64,000 nucleotides of DNA from Alicycliphilus denitrificans K601 (lineage in GTDB: Bacteria > Pseudomonadota > Gammaproteobacteria > Burkholderiales > Burkholderiaceae_C): the NCBI RefSeq assembly GCF_000204645.1, contig NC_015422.1, forward strand, positions 1,567,001 to 1,631,000, written 5' to 3'. Below, piece after piece: positions 43,307 through 52,458 of the stretch. Under the pieces are notes generated by a model. The model searched no databases. It worked only from the letters and a program-made list of their open reading frames with translations, and was not told the DNA's origin. A program made the translations under genes and the position numbers. The number at the start of each line of letters is the position of its first letter. Position 1 is the first letter of the stretch.

Positions 43307-44056
43307 ATGAAGATTCTCGTCCCCGTCAAACGCGTGGTGGACTACAACGTGAAAGTCCGGGTGAAATCGGACGGCACGGGCGTAGACATCGCCAACGTGA
43401 AGATGAGCATGAACCCGTTCGACGAAATCGCCGTCGAGGAAGCCGTACGCCTGAAGGAAAAAGGCGCGGCCACCGAAGTCATCGCCGTCAGCTGCGGCGT
43501 GGCGCAATGCCAGGAAACCCTGCGCACCGCCATGGCCATCGGCGCCGACCGCGCCATCCTCGTGGAAACCGACGCCGAACTGCAGCCCCTGGCCGTGGCC
43601 AAGCTCCTGAAGGCCCTGGTGGACAAGGAACAGCCCGGCCTCATCATCCTGGGCAAACAGGCCATCGACGACGACGCCAACCAGACCGGCCAGATGCTCG
43701 CCGCCCTGGCCGACCTGCCCCAGGCCACCTTCGCCAGCAAAGTCGAAATCGCCGGCGACAAAGCCAACGTCACGCGCGAAATCGACGGCGGCCTCGAAAC
43801 CCTCTCCCTGGGCCTGCCCGCCGTGGTGACCACCGACCTGCGCCTCAATGAACCGCGCTACGTCACCCTGCCCAACATCATGAAGGCCAAGAAAAAGCCG
43901 CTGGAGAGCGTCAAGCCCGAAGACCTGGGCGTTCAAGTTGCCCCGCGCCTGAAGACCCTCAAGGTGGCGGAGCCTGCCAAGCGCGGCGCGGGCGTGAAGG
44001 TGGCCGACGTGGCCGCCCTGGTCGAGAAACTCAAGAACGAAGCGAAGGTGATCTGA
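43307..44056 (+). CDS. etfB: Electron transfer flavoprotein beta subunit
   Basis: 249 residues starting [20 protein letters not shown], the standard EtfB N-terminus. Contains [13 protein letters not shown] and the AMP-binding region [19 protein letters not shown], with the beta signature [20 protein letters not shown]. Forms a heterodimer with EtfA, taking electrons from acyl-CoA dehydrogenases. The stop directly abuts the etfA start. Preceded by GAAGGAATTG. Confidence 0.97.
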   Translation: MKILVPVKRVVDYNVKVRVKSDGTGVDIANVKMSMNPFDEIAVEEAVRLKEKGAATEVIAVSCGVAQCQETLRTAMAIGADRAILVETDAELQPLAVAKLLKALVDKEQPGLIILGKQAIDDDANQTGQMLAALADLPQATFASKVEIAGDKANVTREIDGGLETLSLGLPAVVTTDLRLNEPRYVTLPNIMKAKKKPLESVKPEDLGVQVAPRLKTLKVAEPAKRGAGVKVADVAALVEKLKNEAKVI

Positions 44057-45001
44057 ATGTCCGTACTCGTCATTGCCGAACACGACAACGCGTCCATCAA
44101 GGGCGCAACCCTCAACACCGTGGCCGCAGCGCGCCAGATCAGCATGTTCGCCGACGGGCAGGTGCACGTGCTCGTGGCCGGCTCCCAAAGCGCGGCGGCC
44201 GCCGCCGCGGCCGCGCAGATCGAGGGCGTGGTCAAGGTGCTGCATGCCGATGGCGAGGCCCTGGCCCACGCCCTGGCCGAGAACGTGGCCGCCCAGGTGC
44301 TGGCCGTGGCCGGCCGCTACAGCCACATCCTGTTCCCGGCCACCGCCGGCGGCAAGAACGCCGCGCCGCGCGTGGCCGCCAAACTCGACGTGGCGCAGGT
44401 CAGCGACATCACCAAGGTGGTGGCCGTGGACACCTACGAGCGCCCCATCTACGCGGGCAACGCCATCGCCACCGTGCAGGGCACGGACGCCACCCAGGTC
44501 ATCACCGTGCGCACCACGGGGTTCGACGCCGCACCCGCCACGGGCGGCGCGGCCAGCGTCGAGGCCATCGCCGCCGTGGCCGACAGCGGCAAAAGCCGCT
44601 TCGTGGGCAGCGAAATCGCCAAGAGCGACCGACCCGAACTCACCGCCGCCAAGATCATCGTCAGCGGCGGCCGCGCCCTGGGCAGCGCCGAGAAATTCAA
44701 CGAAGTCATCACCCCGCTGGCCGACAAGCTGGGCGCGGCCATCGGCGCGAGCCGCGCTGCGGTGGACGCGGGCTACGCGCCCAACGACCTGCAGGTGGGG
44801 CAGACGGGCAAGATCGTGGCGCCGCAGCTGTACATCGCGTGCGGCATCTCGGGGGCCATCCAGCACTTGGCGGGCATGAAGGACAGCAAGGTCATCGTGG
44901 CCATCAACAAGGACCCCGAGGCGCCGATCTTCAGCGTGGCCGACTACGGGCTGGAGGCGGACCTGTTCCAGGCCGTGCCCGATATGGTCAAGGCGCTGTA
45001 G
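44057..45001 (+). CDS. etfA: Electron transfer flavoprotein alpha subunit
   Basis: 314 residues starting [23 protein letters not shown]-binding C-terminal domain with [40 protein letters not shown] and NKDPEAPIF. Directly follows etfB without a gap. Partner of three acyl-CoA dehydrogenases in the window. Ends before a palindromic repeat, after which the hydratase gene starts. Confidence 0.97.
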   Translation: MSVLVIAEHDNASIKGATLNTVAAARQISMFADGQVHVLVAGSQSAAAAAAAAQIEGVVKVLHADGEALAHALAENVAAQVLAVAGRYSHILFPATAGGKNAAPRVAAKLDVAQVSDITKVVAVDTYERPIYAGNAIATVQGTDATQVITVRTTGFDAAPATGGAASVEAIAAVADSGKSRFVGSEIAKSDRPELTAAKIIVSGGRALGSAEKFNEVITPLADKLGAAIGASRAAVDAGYAPNDLQVGQTGKIVAPQLYIACGISGAIQHLAGMKDSKVIVAINKDPEAPIFSVADYGLEADLFQAVPDMVKAL

Positions 45002-45015
45002 ACCCGCAAGCTATT

Positions 45016-45067
45016 GAAAAGATAGCTGCCAGCGCTTTCTCATAAAGCGCTGTAGGTCATTTTCATC
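45016..45067. repeat. Palindromic intergenic repeat, copy 7
   Basis: ATAGCTGCCAGCGCTTTCTC then ATAAAGCGCTGTAGGTCATTTT, between etfA and the hydratase gene. Confidence 0.8.
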
Positions 45068-45089
45068 CATAAACCATGGAGCGTGCCGC

Positions 45090-45938
45090 ATGAGCCAAGA
45101 AAGCCCCGAATCCTTCGACGCCTGGGTCGGTCGTACCGACGAGAGCGCGGACCAGGTCACCCAGGCGCCCATCCGCCTCATGCAGGCCACGCTGGACGCG
45201 GCCAGCGCCTGCGCGTTGCCGCCGGACCTGCCGCCGCTGTGGCACTGGCTGTACTTCCTGCCGGGCGAGCGCCAATCGAACATCGGCCCCGACGGGCACC
45301 CGAAGCGCGGCGGCTTCCTGCCGCCCATCAGCCTGCCCCGGCGCATGTGGGCGGGCGGGCGCCTGCAGTTCCTGCGGCCGCCGGCCGTGGGCGAGCGGGT
45401 GCGGCGCGTCTCGCTCATCAAGAGCGTGCAGACCAAGGACGGGCGCAGCGGCCGGCTGGTGTTCGTGACCGTGCAGCACAAGATCTCCGACACGCAGGGC
45501 GCGGTGATCCACGAGGAGCAGGACATCGTCTACCGCGACGCGCCGGCCCCCGGCGCACCCGCGCCCCAGCCCACGGCCGCGCCCACCGACGAGCAGTTCG
45601 GCCGCACCGTCACGCCCGACCCGGTGCTGCTCATGCGCTACTCGGCCCTCACTTTCAACGGCCACCGCATCCACTACGACCGGCCCTACGCCATGCAGGA
45701 GGAGGGCTACCCCGGCCTCGTGGTGCACGGGCCGCTGATCGCCACGCTGCTCATGGAGGAACTGCGCCGCGCACACCCGGGCAGGGCCATCCGCGGCTTC
45801 GAGTTCAAGGCCGTCAGCCCCTTGTTCGACACAGCGCCGTTCAGCGTCAACGGCAAGCTGGAAGGCAACACGGCGCGCCTGTGGGCACGTGGCCCGCAGG
45901 GCCAGCTCGCCATGCAGGCCAGCGCAGATATCGAGTAG
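45090..45938 (+). CDS. Itaconyl-/mesaconyl-CoA hydratase-like (HTD2-type hotdog) protein
   Basis: 282 residues. The N-terminal FAS1-like dehydratase half (LPPDLPPLWHWLYFLPGERQ, then GFLPPISLPRRMWAGG) and the C-terminal motif LTFNGHRIHYDRPYA are characteristic of mesaconyl-C4-CoA hydratase and itaconyl-CoA hydratase (Ich). Such enzymes hydrate the unsaturated C5-CoA ester to citramalyl-CoA. Next come a CoA-transferase and a citramalyl-CoA lyase-like gene, the other two steps of itaconate degradation to pyruvate and acetyl-CoA. Assignment to itaconate rather than mesaconate is inference. Confidence 0.8.
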   Translation: MSQESPESFDAWVGRTDESADQVTQAPIRLMQATLDAASACALPPDLPPLWHWLYFLPGERQSNIGPDGHPKRGGFLPPISLPRRMWAGGRLQFLRPPAVGERVRRVSLIKSVQTKDGRSGRLVFVTVQHKISDTQGAVIHEEQDIVYRDAPAPGAPAPQPTAAPTDEQFGRTVTPDPVLLMRYSALTFNGHRIHYDRPYAMQEEGYPGLVVHGPLIATLLMEELRRAHPGRAIRGFEFKAVSPLFDTAPFSVNGKLEGNTARLWARGPQGQLAMQASADIE

Positions 45939-45950
45939 GAACGCAGACCC

Positions 45951-47150
45951 ATGCAGGCACCCACCCCACGCAAAGGCCCGCTGAGCGGGATGACCGTCGT
46001 CACGCTGGAGCACGCCATCGCCGCGCCGTTCTGCACGCGCCAGCTCGCCGACCTGGGCGCGCGCGTCATCAAGGTGGAGCGCCCCGGCGTGGGCGACTTC
46101 GCGCGCGCCTACGACCACCGCACGCGCGGCCTGGCCTCGCACTTCGTCTGGACCAACCGCTCCAAGGAAAGCCTCACGCTCGACCTCAAGCAGCCGCAGG
46201 CGCAGCAGGTGCTGGGCGAACTCATCGCCGGGGCCGACGTGCTGGTGCAGAATCTCGCGCCCGGCGCGGCGGCGCGCATGGGCCTGTCGTTCGAGGCGCT
46301 GCACGCCAGGCATCCCAGGCTCATCGTCTGCGACATCAGCGGCTACGGCGCCGACGGCCCCTACCGCGACAAGAAGGCCTACGACCTGCTGATCCAGAGC
46401 GAGGCCGCGTTCCTCTCCATCACCGGCACCAAGGACGAGCCCTGCAAGGCCGGCAACTCCATCGCCGACATCGCGGCGGGCATGTACGCCTACACGGGCA
46501 TCCTGAGCGCGCTGCTGCAGCGCAGCCTCACGGGCGAAGGCTCGCACGTCGAGGTCTCCATGCTCGAAGCGTTGGCCGAGTGGATGGGCTTTCCCATGTA
46601 CTACGCCTACGACGGCCAGCAGCCGCCCGGGCGCAACGGCGCCGCGCACGCCACCATCTACCCCTACGGCCCCTTCACGGCCGGCGACGGCAAGGTCGTC
46701 ATGCTGGGCCTGCAGAACGAGCGCGAGTGGAAGCTGTTCTGCGACGTGGTGCTGCGCCGCCCCGAGCTGGCCGCGGATCCGCGCTTCGACGCCAACGTGC
46801 GCCGCACGGAGAACCGCGCCGCCCTGAAGGACGCCATCGAGCAGACCTTCGCCAGCCTCACGGCGCAGGAGGTGATCGCGCGCCTGGACGAAGCGCAGAT
46901 CGCCAACGCCGCCGTCAACCAGGTGGGCGACCTGTGGGCGCACCCGCAGCTGCACGCGCGCCAGCGCTTCCGCCCCATCGGCTCGCCGGCGGGCGAGCTG
47001 CAGGCGCTGCTGCCGCCCGCCACCGTGGGCAGCTTCGATGCCCGCATGGACCCCGTGCCCGCGCTCGGCGAGCACAGCGAGGCCATCCTGCGCGAGCTCG
47101 GCCGCAGCGCGGCCGACATCGAACAACTGCGCGCCGCTGGAGTGATCTGA
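45951..47150 (+). CDS. Family III CoA-transferase, itaconate/succinyl-CoA type
   Basis: 399 residues. N-terminal LEHAIAAPFCTRQLADLGAR, nucleophile region NSIADIAAGMYAYTGILSAL with the catalytic Asp, then AAHATIYPYGPFTAGDGK and LGLQNEREWKLFCD. These segments are typical of itaconate CoA-transferase (Ict, RipA in Yersinia). Flanked by the hydratase (12 bases upstream) and lyase (2 bases downstream), the ich/ict/ccl trio. It would transfer CoA from succinyl-CoA to the diacid. Confidence 0.82.
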   Translation: MQAPTPRKGPLSGMTVVTLEHAIAAPFCTRQLADLGARVIKVERPGVGDFARAYDHRTRGLASHFVWTNRSKESLTLDLKQPQAQQVLGELIAGADVLVQNLAPGAAARMGLSFEALHARHPRLIVCDISGYGADGPYRDKKAYDLLIQSEAAFLSITGTKDEPCKAGNSIADIAAGMYAYTGILSALLQRSLTGEGSHVEVSMLEALAEWMGFPMYYAYDGQQPPGRNGAAHATIYPYGPFTAGDGKVVMLGLQNEREWKLFCDVVLRRPELAADPRFDANVRRTENRAALKDAIEQTFASLTAQEVIARLDEAQIANAAVNQVGDLWAHPQLHARQRFRPIGSPAGELQALLPPATVGSFDARMDPVPALGEHSEAILRELGRSAADIEQLRAAGVI

Positions 47151-47152
47151 AC

Positions 47153-47998
47153 ATGACCGCATCTTCCGTAAACCACGCGCGCAGCCTGCTGTTCGTGCCC
47201 GCCACCAAGCCCGAGCGCTTCGCCAAGGCGCTCGACTCGGGCGCCGACTGCATCATCATCGACCTCGAGGACGCAGTGGCCGAGGGCAGCAAGGACGGCG
47301 CGCGCGAGCAGCTCGCGCAGCACCTGCCGCAGCTGACCGCGGACCAGCGCGCGCGCACCGTGGTGCGCATCAACGCCGCGGGCACGCCCTGGCACGAAGC
47401 CGACCTCGCCCTGCTGCGCCAATGGACAGGGCAGGGCGTGGCCGTGATGCTGCCCAAATCCGAGGAACCCGCCGCGCTGCACGGCGTGGCGCAGGTGCTG
47501 GGCGAGGGGGCGAACATCGTGGCCCTGGTCGAATCGCTGGCCGGGCTGGACGCGCTCGACCTGATCGCGCGCGTGCCCCAGGTCGTGCGTCTGGCCTTCG
47601 GCCACCTGGACTTCCAGCTCGACCTGGGCATGCGCGCCTCGGTGGAGGAGCCCGAGCTCGCCTTCGCGCGCAACGCCCTCGTGGCGGCGTCGCGCCGCGC
47701 CAGGATGCCCGCGCCCATCGACGGCGTGACCACCGACACCGGCAGCGCCGAGCGCTTGGCGGCCGACGCCAGGCGCGCCCGCGCCTTCGGCTTCGGCGGC
47801 AAGCTGTGCATCCACCCAGCGCAGGTCGCGGGCGTGAACGAGGCGCTGGGCTACTCCGAGGCCGAGCAGGCCTGGGCGCTGCGCGTGCTCGAAGAAGCCG
47901 CCAGGCGCGGCGGCGAGGTGTTCAGCCTGGACGGCCGCATGGTGGACCTGCCCGTGATCCGCGCGGCCGAGGCGATCGCGGCGAGTATTCGAAAATAA
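47153..47998 (+). CDS. Citramalyl-CoA lyase-like (HpcH/HpaI, CitE family)
   Basis: 281 residues from MTASSVNHARSLLFVPATKP. CitE-type marks: RSLLFVPATKPERFAKAL, IIIDLEDAVAEGSK, VMLPKSEEP, GFGGKLCIHPAQV. Mg-dependent lyase cleaving citramalyl-CoA to acetyl-CoA and pyruvate, or a related beta-hydroxyacyl-CoA. Two bases after the CoA-transferase stop. Its stop TAA is followed by a palindromic repeat beginning ATAGCT. Confidence 0.85.
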   Translation: MTASSVNHARSLLFVPATKPERFAKALDSGADCIIIDLEDAVAEGSKDGAREQLAQHLPQLTADQRARTVVRINAAGTPWHEADLALLRQWTGQGVAVMLPKSEEPAALHGVAQVLGEGANIVALVESLAGLDALDLIARVPQVVRLAFGHLDFQLDLGMRASVEEPELAFARNALVAASRRARMPAPIDGVTTDTGSAERLAADARRARAFGFGGKLCIHPAQVAGVNEALGYSEAEQAWALRVLEEAARRGGEVFSLDGRMVDLPVIRAAEAIAASIRK

Positions 47999-48047
47999 TA
48001 GCTGCCGGCGCTTGCTGGACAAGCGCTAAAGGCCGATTTCATTCAAA
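47991..48047. repeat. Palindromic intergenic repeat, copy 8
   Basis: ATAGCTGCCGGCGCTTGCTG then GACAAGCGCTAAAGGCCGATTT, between the lyase and ETF-QO genes. Confidence 0.8.
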
Positions 48048-48058
48048 GAGACCGCACG

Positions 48059-49778
48059 ATGACGAACGAAGAAATCCTCAGCGCATACGGCCCGCGCGAA
48101 GCCATGGAATACGACGTGGTGATCGTCGGCGGAGGCCCGGCGGGCCTGTCCACGGCCATCCGCCTGAAACAACTGGCGGCCGAGCGCGGCACGGACGTCT
48201 CCGTCGTCGTGCTGGAAAAAGGCTCCGAGCCCGGCGCGCACATCCTCTCGGGCGCCATCATGGACCCGCGCGCGCTCACCGAACTCATCCCCGACTGGAA
48301 GGAACGCGGCGCGCCCCTGAACCAGCCCGTCACCGACGACGCCTACATCTTCCTGTCCGAAACCTCGGCCTTACGCGTGCCCAACGCCTTCCTGCCGCCG
48401 TTCGCGCACAACCACGGCAACTACATCGTGCGCCTGGGCGACGTGACCAAATGGCTGGCCGAACAGGCCGAAAGCCTGGGCGTGGAAATCTTCCCCGGCT
48501 TCCCCGCCGCCGAAGTGCTCTACACGGACGGCTCCGAGAATGGGGGCGTACCTGCGGTACGGGGCGTGGCCACCGGCAACATGGGGCTGGGCAAGGACGG
48601 CGAATCCACCGAGAACTTCCAGCTCGGCATGGAACTGCTGGGCAAGTACACCATCTTCGCCGAAAGCGCGCGCGGCCACCTGGGCAAGCAGCTCATCGCC
48701 CGCTACAGCTCGACGACAACCGCGACCCGCAAAGCTTCGGCATCGGCGTCAAGGAACTGTGGGGAATCGACCCCCAAGAACAACAGCCCGGCCTTCGTCA
48801 TGCACAACCGCCGGCTTGCCCCATGGACAGCAAGACCTACGGCGGCGCCTTCCTGTACCACCTGGAAGACAACAAGGTGGCCCTGGGCTTCGTCACCGGC
48901 CTGGGCTACACCAACCCGTACCTGAGCCCCCTTCGAGGAATTCCAGCGCTGGAAGACCCACCCCAACGTGCGCTGGTACTTCGAGAACGACAAAGGCGAA
49001 ATCACCGCCAAGCGCCTCTCATACGGCGCGCGCGCCATCAACGCCAGCGGCATCAACTCCCTGCCCCAAGACCATCTTCCCCGGCGGCGCGCTCGTGGGC
49101 TGCGACGCGGGCTACCTGAACGTCAGCCGCATCAAGGGCAGCCACTCGGCCATCAAGACCGGCATGCTCGCGGCCGAGGCCGCCTACGAGGCCATCCAAG
49201 CGGGCCGCCAGCACGACGAACTCACGGCCTACCCCAAGGCCTTCGAGGCAAGCTGGCTCTACACCGAACTCAACAAAGACCGCAACTTCAAGAACTGGTT
49301 CAAGTACGGCCTGGCCACCGCCACGCTGATGAACGGCTTCGAACAATTCGTGCTGCGCGGACACATCCCCTGGACGCTGCACCGCGAAAAGCCCGACCAC
49401 GCGTACCTCAAGCCCGCGGCCGAGTGCAAGCCCATCGTCTACCCCAAGCCCGACGGCAAGCTCACCTTCGACCGGCTCTCCAGCGTCTTCATCAGCAACA
49501 CCAACCACGAAGAGAACCAGCCCGCGCACCTCACGCTCAAGGACGCCTCGGTGCCCGTGAACGTGAACCTGGCCACATACGCGGGGCCCGAGGCGCGCTA
49601 CTGCCCGGCCGGGGTGTACGAGTTCGTTCCCGACGAGGCCCATGCGGGCCAGCAGCGGCTGCAGATCAACGCGCAGAACTGCGTGCACTGCAAGACCTGC
49701 GACATCAAGGACCCGACGCAGAACATCGTCTGGGTCACGCCCGAGGGGGGCGGCGGGCCCAACTATTCGGGTATGTGA
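48059..49778 (+). pseudogene. ETF:ubiquinone oxidoreductase with clustered frameshifts
   Basis: Frame 1 gives VIVGGGPAGLSTAIRLKQLA through HLGKQLIARY to 48706. A base appears lost there (expected CAGCTCGACGAC). The frame then carries LDDNRDPQSFGIGVKELWGI. Extra bases near 48795, 48806 and 48817 garble GLVMHTAGWPM, and single extra C bases near 48929 and 49065 shift the frame twice more. From there the protein runs intact to the cysteine motif CVHCKTCDIKDPTQNIVWVT and PNYSGM. ETF-QO is the inner-membrane Fe-S flavoprotein that delivers EtfAB electrons to quinone. All indels lie within 360 bases, several in short runs, so sequencing errors are as likely as real decay. Confidence 0.85.
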
Positions 49779-49847
49779 CGCAGCCGCAGCTTGGCCGGGG
49801 GCAGTCGTTGGGCTTGCCGCTGGCCACGACCAGTGCGGAAGAAACGA

Positions 49848-49872
49848 AGGGCGCCTGACTGCCAGGCGCCCT
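49848..49872. terminator. Hairpin between converging ETF-QO and livF genes
   Basis: AGGGCGCCTG (49848-49857), loop ACTGC, CAGGCGCCCT (49863-49872): a perfect 10-bp stem. No long T run follows, but its position between converging genes suits bidirectional termination. Confidence 0.6.
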
Positions 49873-49888
49873 GTGCCGTTTGGGGCGC

Positions 49889-50635
49889 CTAATGCGCCGC
49901 CTGCCCGAAGTAATGCTCCTCCACCTCGGGATCGTGCGCGAGCACATCGGCCTCGCCCTGCTTGACGATGCGCCCCTGTTCGAGCACGGCCGCGCGGTGC
50001 GCGGTCTCCAGCGCCAGGCGCGCGTTCTGCTCCACCAGGAAGATCGTCATGCCCTCCTCGTTGAGCCGGCGGATGGCGCGGAACACATCGGCGATGATCA
50101 CCGGCGCCAGCCCCAGGCTGGGCTCGTCGAGCAGCAGCACGCGCGGGTGGCCCATGAGCGCGCGGCCGATGGCCAGCATCTGCTGCTGCCCGCCCGAGAG
50201 CGTGCCCGAGAGCTGCTGGCGCCGCTCGGCCAGGATGGGGAACAGCGCGAACACGCGGTCCAGGTCGGCCTGCACGTCGCCCTTGCGCGCGCCCAGGGCC
50301 TCGCGGCCGAGCATGAGGTTCTCCAGCACCGACAGCGGGGCGATCACGCGCCGCCCCTCGGGCACCTGGATCACGCCCAGGCGCGCCCTCTGGTACGAAG
50401 GCAGGCGATTGAACTCGCGCCCGCCGAACTCGATGGAGCCCGTGGAAGGCACGATGCCCGTCACCGCGTTGACCAGGCTGGACTTGCCCGCGCCATTGGG
50501 CCCGATGAGCGTGAAGATCTCGCCCTGTTTGATCTGCAGCGACACGCCGCGCAGCGCGGTGATGCCCTGGTAGTGCACCTCCAGCCTGTCGATGGCCAGG
50601 GCGTGCGCGGCGGATTGGTTGATGGGATGGTTCAT
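49889..50635 (-). CDS. livF: Branched-chain amino acid-type ABC transporter ATPase LivF
   Basis: 248 residues. Walker A GPNGAGKSS, signature LSGGQQQMLAIGRAL, Walker B VLLLDEPSLGLAP, and the LivF-type QVPEGRRVIAPLSVLENLML. One of two cytoplasmic ATPases of a Liv system that can import branched-chain amino acids, amides or aromatic acids. Its start lies one base from the end of the 166-bp inverted-repeat element, so its native ribosome site has been displaced. An ATG further in is not available, so initiation may be weak. Confidence 0.92.
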   Translation of the reverse strand: MNHPINQSAAHALAIDRLEVHYQGITALRGVSLQIKQGEIFTLIGPNGAGKSSLVNAVTGIVPSTGSIEFGGREFNRLPSYQRARLGVIQVPEGRRVIAPLSVLENLMLGREALGARKGDVQADLDRVFALFPILAERRQQLSGTLSGGQQQMLAIGRALMGHPRVLLLDEPSLGLAPVIIADVFRAIRRLNEEGMTIFLVEQNARLALETAHRAAVLEQGRIVKQGEADVLAHDPEVEEHYFGQAAH

Positions 50636-50636
50636 G

Positions 50637-50802
50637 TAGAGAGCGTGTTATGCACTTTCACGTGCCCACGTTGGGCCAAAAGGCCAGCGCTCGCGGCGTT
50701 GCGGCCCTTGCCAAGGCCCCGGCCTTGGCGGCGGACCGCGCCTTGCTATCACAGGCCTTTTGGCCCAACGTGGGCACGTGAAAGTGCATAACACGCTCTC
50801 TA
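50637..50802. mobile_element. MITE-like element, 166 bp with perfect 49-bp inverted repeats
   Basis: TAGAGAGCGTGTTATGCACT (from 50637) continues to 50685 and is perfectly inverted at 50754-50802. The 68-base centre is GC-rich and non-coding. TA at both tips may be the target duplication. It lies between livG and livF: its right tip forms the livG TAG stop and its left tip is one base from the livF ATG. It could form a very strong hairpin and attenuate livF. Confidence 0.8.
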
Positions 50803-51564
50803 GCTCCCCAGATAGGCTTCGATCACCACAGGGTCTGCCAGCACCGCGTCTGGCGCACCCTGGGCGATCAGGCGGCCCGAGGCCGTGACATACAGATGCG
50901 AGCAGACCTGCGTGACGAAGCGCATGTTGTGCTCCACCAGCAGGATCGCCACGCCCGATGCGGCCACCTGGCTGAAAATGTGGCCCAGCTCGGAGGCCTC
51001 GGTGTCATTCATGCCCGCCACCGGCTCGTCGAGCAGCAGCAGCTGCGGCCTCATCGCCAGCGCGCGCATCATCTCGATGCGCCGCTGATGGCCGTAGGAC
51101 AGCGTGCCCGCGCGGTGCTCGGCCAGATGCGCCATGCCGAAGCGCTCCAGCAGCGCCTGGGCCTCGGCGCGGTGCGCCGCCTGCTCGGCCCGCGCCGAGG
51201 GCAGGCCCAGCAGGTTGGCCCAGAAGCCCGTGCGCTGGTGCAGGTGAAAACCCGAGAGCACGTTGTCCAGCACCGTGCCCTCGGTCACCAGGCGGATGTT
51301 CTGGAAGGTGCGCGCCATGCCCGCGCGCGCCAGGTCGGCGGCCTCGAGCGTGGAAACATCCTTGCCGTTGAACAGGATGCGGCCCGAAGTGAGCTTGAGG
51401 ATGCCCATGATGAGATTGATCACCGTGGTCTTGCCCGCGCCGTTGGGACCGATCAGGCCGGTGATGGTGCCGGGCGGCGCCGACAGGCTCAGGCCATCGA
51501 CGGCGGGCAGGCCGCCGAAGCGCTTGCCCACGCCGTCGAGCTGCAGGGTGGGTGCGGTACTCAT
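50800..51564 (-). CDS. livG: ABC transporter ATPase LivG
   Basis: 254 residues. Walker A GPNGAGKTT, signature LSYGHQRRIEMMRALAMRP, Walker B LLLDEPVAGMND, and the LivG C-terminal VLADPVVIEAYLGS. Start overlaps the livM stop by 4 bases. Its TAG stop falls in the inverted-repeat element, which may have replaced the native end with little loss. Confidence 0.93.
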   Translation of the reverse strand: MSTAPTLQLDGVGKRFGGLPAVDGLSLSAPPGTITGLIGPNGAGKTTVINLIMGILKLTSGRILFNGKDVSTLEAADLARAGMARTFQNIRLVTEGTVLDNVLSGFHLHQRTGFWANLLGLPSARAEQAAHRAEAQALLERFGMAHLAEHRAGTLSYGHQRRIEMMRALAMRPQLLLLDEPVAGMNDTEASELGHIFSQVAASGVAILLVEHNMRFVTQVCSHLYVTASGRLIAQGAPDAVLADPVVIEAYLGS

Positions 51565-52454
51565 GCCGGGGCTCCTTCGCGCAGCGTGCCTTCGCGCAGC
51601 GCAACCTCGCGCTGCACCTTGCGGTCATACCGCCACGAGCGCAGCGTGTCGGCGATGCCATGGGGCAGGTAGATGATGATGAGCATGAGCAGCGCGCCCT
51701 GCACCACGCCCCGGTAGTCGGCGAAGAAGCGCACGAACTCGGGCAGCGTGGTCAGCACGCCCGCGCCCACCAGCGGCCCCCAGATCGACGTGGCGCCGCC
51801 AAGCACGGACGAGGCCAGCGCATGCACCAGCATGTGGAAGCCGAACTCCTCGGGCGAGATCGCATACGAGTTGAACGCGTGCAGCGCCCCGGCCAGCCCC
51901 GCGAACAGGCCCGAGAGCACCATCGCCAGGCGCTGGTGATAGGCCACGCGGATGCCCAGCGACACCGCCACCGTCTCATCGGCGCGGATCACGTCCATGG
52001 CGCGGCCCAGGCTGAACTTGCCCAGCGTCCAGGTCAGCAGCATGCACAGGGCCACGATCAGCAGCAGCCAGCCGGTGGTGGCCGCCTTCGGAATGCCCGA
52101 GATGCCCAGCACGCCGTTGGTCACGCTGTCCCAGTTCTGGGCGATGGTCACCATCACCTGCACCAGCGCCAGCGTGGCCAGTGCCTGGAACACCCCGCGC
52201 AGGCGCGAGAGCGGATAGGCCATGAGCGCGCTCACCACGCCCGCCAGCAGCGTGCCGCTGGCGATCGCCAGCGGCGCGGACCAGCCGTGCGTGACGGCCA
52301 GGATGGCCGAGGTATAGGCGCCGATGGCGGCGAACGCCGCCGGGCCGATGGAGAACGTGCCCGCGCGCAGCACCACCGCCTGGCTCATGGCCAGCAGCGT
52401 GTAAATCAGCACATGGTCGAGGACGGAGCTATAGGAAAGCAGGTAATCGATCAT
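51561..52454 (-). CDS. livM: ABC transporter permease LivM
   Basis: 297 residues with about eight hydrophobic segments and the LivM-type EAA-like region (ALALVQVMVTIAQNWDSVTN, later GYRVAYHQRLAMVLSGLFAG-like). Inner-membrane permease paired with LivH. Overlaps livG and is 4 bases after livH. Confidence 0.9.
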   Translation of the reverse strand: MIDYLLSYSSVLDHVLIYTLLAMSQAVVLRAGTFSIGPAAFAAIGAYTSAILAVTHGWSAPLAIASGTLLAGVVSALMAYPLSRLRGVFQALATLALVQVMVTIAQNWDSVTNGVLGISGIPKAATTGWLLLIVALCMLLTWTLGKFSLGRAMDVIRADETVAVSLGIRVAYHQRLAMVLSGLFAGLAGALHAFNSYAISPEEFGFHMLVHALASSVLGGATSIWGPLVGAGVLTTLPEFVRFFADYRGVVQGALLMLIIIYLPHGIADTLRSWRYDRKVQREVALREGTLREGAPA

Positions 52455-52458
52455 GGGT

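Noticed and set aside
45083..47998. 971-codon plus-strand reading frame
   Set aside because: Only the last 281 codons (the lyase) are real. The rest is the wrong frame of the hydratase and CoA-transferase genes.
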